A stretch of DNA of 16,444 nucleotides from Bacillota bacterium (lineage in GTDB: Bacteria; Bacillota; Clostridia; Lachnospirales; WQUN01): assembly GCA_009782085.1 (NCBI GenBank), contig WQUN01000031.1:1-16444 (forward strand). Reading direction: 5' to 3'. This document shows positions 14,508 through 16,444 of this stretch, piece by piece. Both the position numbers and the translations under genes were made by a program. The number at the start of each line of letters is the position of its first letter. The stretch's first letter is position 1. The notes under the pieces were generated by a model. It was not told the DNA's origin. It saw only the letters and a list, made by a program, of their open reading frames with translations, and searched no databases.

Positions 14508-14621
14508 TAGACTTCTTCGGAAATTGGCGCTTGTCATTCTGAGCGAAGCGAAGAATCTTGTTTTTAAGACCCTTCGCTTCGCTCAGGGTGACAACGAAAA
14601 ATCAATTTCCGAAGAAGTCTA
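14508..14621. repeat. Outer palindrome with 19-bp perfect arms, holding a second palindrome
   Basis: TAGACTTCTTCGGAAATTG (14508-14526) and its exact complement (14603-14621) enclose a different palindrome at 14531-14594. Without the inner unit the loop would be about 12 nt. It lies downstream of uppP on the - strand and upstream of the DUF4177 gene. Confidence 0.85.
14531..14594. repeat. Inner palindrome, GAGCGAAGCGAAG type
   Basis: TTGTCATTCTGAGCGAAGCG (14531-14550, arm continuing AAG) is complementary at 21 of 23 positions to 14572-14594. The CTGAGCGAAGCGAAG core is a dispersed palindrome seen in many bacterial genomes, so this is probably one genomic copy of a larger family. Confidence 0.82.
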
Positions 14622-14624
14622 TTG

Positions 14625-14667
14625 GTCGTTTCTCGCTCGTTTTCATCTCATTTCAACTCGAAACGAC
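14625..14667. other. Weak hairpin downstream of uppP
   Basis: GTCGTTTC (14625-14632) pairs with GAAACGAC (14660-14667) across 27 nt. It ends 12 bp from the uppP stop codon. There is no U-run, so terminator function is uncertain. Confidence 0.35.
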
Positions 14668-14678
14668 TACAACTCCTA

Positions 14679-15467
14679 CTACCTAAACGCCCCCATAACC
14701 TCCATAATCACCACAATCGCCGCCACGGCGAACACGTAATACGAGAAATACCTCAGCCTGCACCTCTTGATAAGCTCCAGCATGAATTTTATGGATATGT
14801 ACCCCGACAGAGCCGCGGCCGTGAAGCCGAGGGCCAGCGGAAGCGCGCCGACGGCGTGGAGCTGCGCCGGGTCTTGCGCGGCGTCCTTCAGCGTCAGAAG
14901 CCCCGCCCCCAGGATCGCCGGTATGGACATAAGAAACGAGAACCGCGCCGCCGTGTCCCGCGTCAGCCTCCGGGCTATGGCCCCGGTGATCGTGCTGCCG
15001 GAGCGGGAAATCCCCGGCGGTATGCCTATGGCCTGCATACAGCCGATCAAAACCGCGTCGAGCCACGTGACGTCCTTGTCCTTCTTCCAGCCGGCGCGCG
15101 CGCGGTCGGCGTAGATCAGGAACAGGCCCGTGATCACGAACGCCGCGGCCAACAGATACCCGCCGCCGAACAGCGCCTCCAGTTTATCCTTGAAAAGCGC
15201 CCCCGCGACGACGGCGGGGATCGTCGCGACGATCAGAAGGCCGGTCATTTTCTGTATCGGATGCCGCAGAATCGCCCAGATATCGCCCCACAGCGCGAAA
15301 AACACCGCCACCAGCGAACCCAGGTGCAAAATCACGTCGAATGTCATCATCGGCTCGTTTATCCCGAAGACGGCCTGCAGCAAAACCAGATGCCCGGAGC
15401 TGGAAATGGGCAGGAATTCCGCGAAGCCCTGGACGACGCCGAGGATCACGGCCTGAAAGGCGGTCAT
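14679..15467 (-). CDS. uppP: Undecaprenyl-diphosphatase (BacA/UppP type)
   Basis: Integral-membrane phosphatase of 262 residues that dephosphorylates undecaprenyl diphosphate to recycle the lipid carrier of peptidoglycan and other envelope polymers; the family also gives bacitracin resistance. Both signature regions are present: GFAEFLPISSSGHL (14-27, with catalytic-region Glu17 and the SSSGH loop) and PGISRSGST (151-159). About eight hydrophobic segments match the family, and the length is normal. GGGGGGAT lies 6 bp before the ATG. The start shares ATGA with the upstream kinase-like gene, so the two are co-transcribed and probably translationally coupled. Confidence 0.95.
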   Translation of the reverse strand: MTAFQAVILGVVQGFAEFLPISSSGHLVLLQAVFGINEPMMTFDVILHLGSLVAVFFALWGDIWAILRHPIQKMTGLLIVATIPAVVAGALFKDKLEALFGGGYLLAAAFVITGLFLIYADRARAGWKKDKDVTWLDAVLIGCMQAIGIPPGISRSGSTITGAIARRLTRDTAARFSFLMSIPAILGAGLLTLKDAAQDPAQLHAVGALPLALGFTAAALSGYISIKFMLELIKRCRLRYFSYYVFAVAAIVVIMEVMGAFR

Positions 15468-16030
15468 AGGTTCATCCCCCCGATAAATTCAACGGCTTCC
15501 CTTATAAGCCCCTCGTAATCCACTTTCCCGAAGTCCGTGGCGTCCACGCGGACGGTTTTCCCGCCGAAATCGACCTCGCCGAGCGTTTTTACGCCCTCGG
15601 CGAAATCCCCGAAATCATCCGACAGCCCGTGCATACGGTTCCCCTCGCCGCGCTCCGGCAGGCTTTCGCGCTCGACGAAGCGCCTGTGAATAGCGCGGAG
15701 ATCGCCCACGAACAGGTACGCCAGCGAACGGCAGGAAGTCTCGTCAAACAGGCTTTTCAGGGCCTCGGCCTCGGGCGGCCGGAAATTGCTCTCGATGATC
15801 GCCGGCTTGCCCGCCTTTATGAAACGCTCGGCGGCGTACCGCAGAAGCCCGAAGGCCGCCATGCTGAATCTCAGGCTCTCTTCCCTGGTGCTGAACCGAA
15901 AATGCTCCCAAAGCACGTTCTTCATGTGATCCTTGTTGAAACACGGTATGCCCAGCTCGGCCGACAGGCGCAGAGAAAAGGCTGTTTTGCCGGCTCCGGG
16001 ATAACCGCCGATAAGGATGATGGCGCTCAT
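15464..16030 (-). CDS. P-loop kinase-like protein (AAA_33 type)
   Basis: 188 residues. An N-terminal Walker A, GGYPGAGKT (8-16), is followed by a short strand and FNKDHMK, a predicted substrate-side helix, and an AIIESNF strand (about residues 77-83) like the second acidic strand of small-molecule kinases. LFVGD and a RRFVERE helix with several arginines resemble a lid. It fits the broad group containing gluconate, chloramphenicol-type and zeta-toxin-like kinases, and the substrate cannot be told from sequence. GGGGAGA precedes the ATG at 6 bp. It is the first gene of a two-gene unit with uppP. No antitoxin-like gene is adjacent, which argues against a zeta toxin. Confidence 0.78.
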   Translation of the reverse strand: MSAIILIGGYPGAGKTAFSLRLSAELGIPCFNKDHMKNVLWEHFRFSTREESLRFSMAAFGLLRYAAERFIKAGKPAIIESNFRPPEAEALKSLFDETSCRSLAYLFVGDLRAIHRRFVERESLPERGEGNRMHGLSDDFGDFAEGVKTLGEVDFGGKTVRVDATDFGKVDYEGLIREAVEFIGGMNL

Positions 16031-16063
16031 GAAGTCTCTCCCCTACCCGTCTCAACGCCCCCC

Positions 16064-16092
16064 ATTATAATTCACCCAAATAAAGATTGCAA
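16064..16092 (-). promoter_or_regulatory. Promoter of the kinase-uppP unit
   Basis: On the - strand, TTGCAA (16092-16087) is followed after 17 bp by a perfect TATAAT (16069-16064). The start would lie near 16057, about 27 bp before the kinase ATG. The -35 hexamer is shared with the divergent promoter. Confidence 0.7.
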
Positions 16093-16115
16093 TTTATTTT
16101 CATGCTATTTATACT
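16087..16115 (+). promoter_or_regulatory. Promoter of the second URO-D family gene
   Basis: TTGCAA (16087-16092) is followed after 17 bp by TATACT (16110-16115). The predicted start near 16122 leaves about a 42-nt leader to the ATG at 16164. Confidence 0.68.
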
Positions 16116-16163
16116 ATACGGAATGGGCCGATATGCTCTAATTTTCAAAACGGGGGCCGGACA

Positions 16164-16444
16164 ATGACGCGAAGGGAACGCCTCACCCGCACGCTGGAGG
16201 GCAGACCGGTAGACCGGCCGCCCGTGTGCTTCTATGAAATCAACGGGTACACGCAGGACCCCGGCGACAAAAGCGAATACAACATCTACGGCGACTTGTC
16301 CTGGAAGCCGCTGCTGGACCTGGCGGCAAACGCGACGGACAGGATCATACTGTGCTACCCCGCTTTCTCGAATGACGGCAACCCTTACGAAAAAACCGCG
16401 TCGTTCGCCGACGCCCGCGGCTGTCTCATCACCGTGACCGAGAT
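16164..16444 (+). CDS. URO-D / MtaA-family protein, 5' part only
   Basis: The first 93 codons are in the window and the frame is still open at its end. The N-terminus MTRRERLTRTLEGRPVDRPP is the common opening of the URO-D/MtaA family (RERLxxxLxGxxxDRPP), and it is followed by a GYT...Y segment and a strand leading to DRIILCYP. The family comprises TIM-barrel decarboxylases and corrinoid-linked methyltransferases; which activity applies cannot be decided because the zinc motif lies beyond the window. GGGGG lies at 16152-16156, about 7 bp before the ATG. It shares no close N-terminal similarity with the URO-D gene at 11329, so it is not a recent duplicate. Confidence 0.8.
   Translation, partial: MTRRERLTRTLEGRPVDRPPVCFYEINGYTQDPGDKSEYNIYGDLSWKPLLDLAANATDRIILCYPAFSNDGNPYEKTASFADARGCLITVTE

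Noticed and set aside
14524..14739. + strand 71-codon frame across the nested palindrome
   Set aside because: It is made of the dispersed GAGCGAAGCGAAG palindrome and intergenic DNA, with no ribosome binding site or recognisable domain.
14622..15518. + strand open frame of 298 codons opposite uppP
   Set aside because: uppP signatures are unmistakable on the - strand; the + frame has antisense-type composition.
15464..16030. Zeta toxin of a toxin-antitoxin pair
   Set aside because: A Walker A kinase fold alone is not specific. There is no epsilon-like antitoxin gene beside it, and it is coupled to uppP instead.

Overview
The window looks like a chromosomal segment of a GC-rich, endospore-forming anaerobe of the Clostridia. 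The indicators are an uninterrupted sporulation sigma factor gene (sigK) with a hydrophobic pro-sequence, a QueT-type transporter, two corrinoid-methyltransferase-type URO-D family genes, an M56/BlaR1-type peptidase fragment and strong Shine-Dalgarno sites. No rRNA, tRNA, CRISPR array, phage gene or transposase gene was seen.

Layout. (1) 1-4202, + strand: a palindromic repeat abuts the 3' part of a BlaR1-like M56 peptidase gene, followed 28 bp later by a 1189-residue secreted protein built from InlB-type (Listeria-Bacteroides) repeats. (2) 4203-4427: a convergent intergenic region packed with palindromes, including one inserted in the loop of another. (3) 10102-4428, - strand: deoD (purine nucleoside phosphorylase), a multi-pass membrane protein, then DUF4129, DUF4350, MoxR AAA+ ATPase and DUF58/vWA proteins. 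The last four form the widespread but poorly understood MoxR-DUF58 module. A 55-bp palindrome sits between the membrane gene and DUF4129. (4) 10319-10996, - strand: sigK. (5) 11329-12312, + strand: a URO-D/MtaA-like methyltransferase. (6) 12432-13954, - strand: trpS and queT, overlapping by 4 bp, with a small DUF4177 gene upstream. (7) 14255-14678: a gene-free stretch of REP-like hairpins, including another nested palindrome. (8) 16030-14679, - strand: a P-loop kinase-like gene and uppP, overlapping by 4 bp. (9) 16164 to the end, + strand: the 5' part of a second URO-D family gene, divergent from the kinase gene.

The most unusual signal is structural. At three separate places (29-71, 4241-4286, 14531-14594) a short palindrome sits inside the loop of a different, longer-armed palindrome. 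In the first case the 'empty' version of the host palindrome is present elsewhere in the same window (8276-8330), so the difference reads directly as a 43-bp hairpin gained or lost. The GGAACTGTC-ended family is flanked by TTA or TAA direct repeats. It coincides with gene and operon boundaries: it truncates the M56 peptidase, splits a probable terminator, and abuts the stop codon of the membrane-protein gene. This suggests small non-autonomous elements that prefer hairpin loops.

A second neat signal is the divergent control region at 16064-16115. There, one self-complementary -35 hexamer (TTGCAA) lies exactly 17 bp from a good -10 box on each side.
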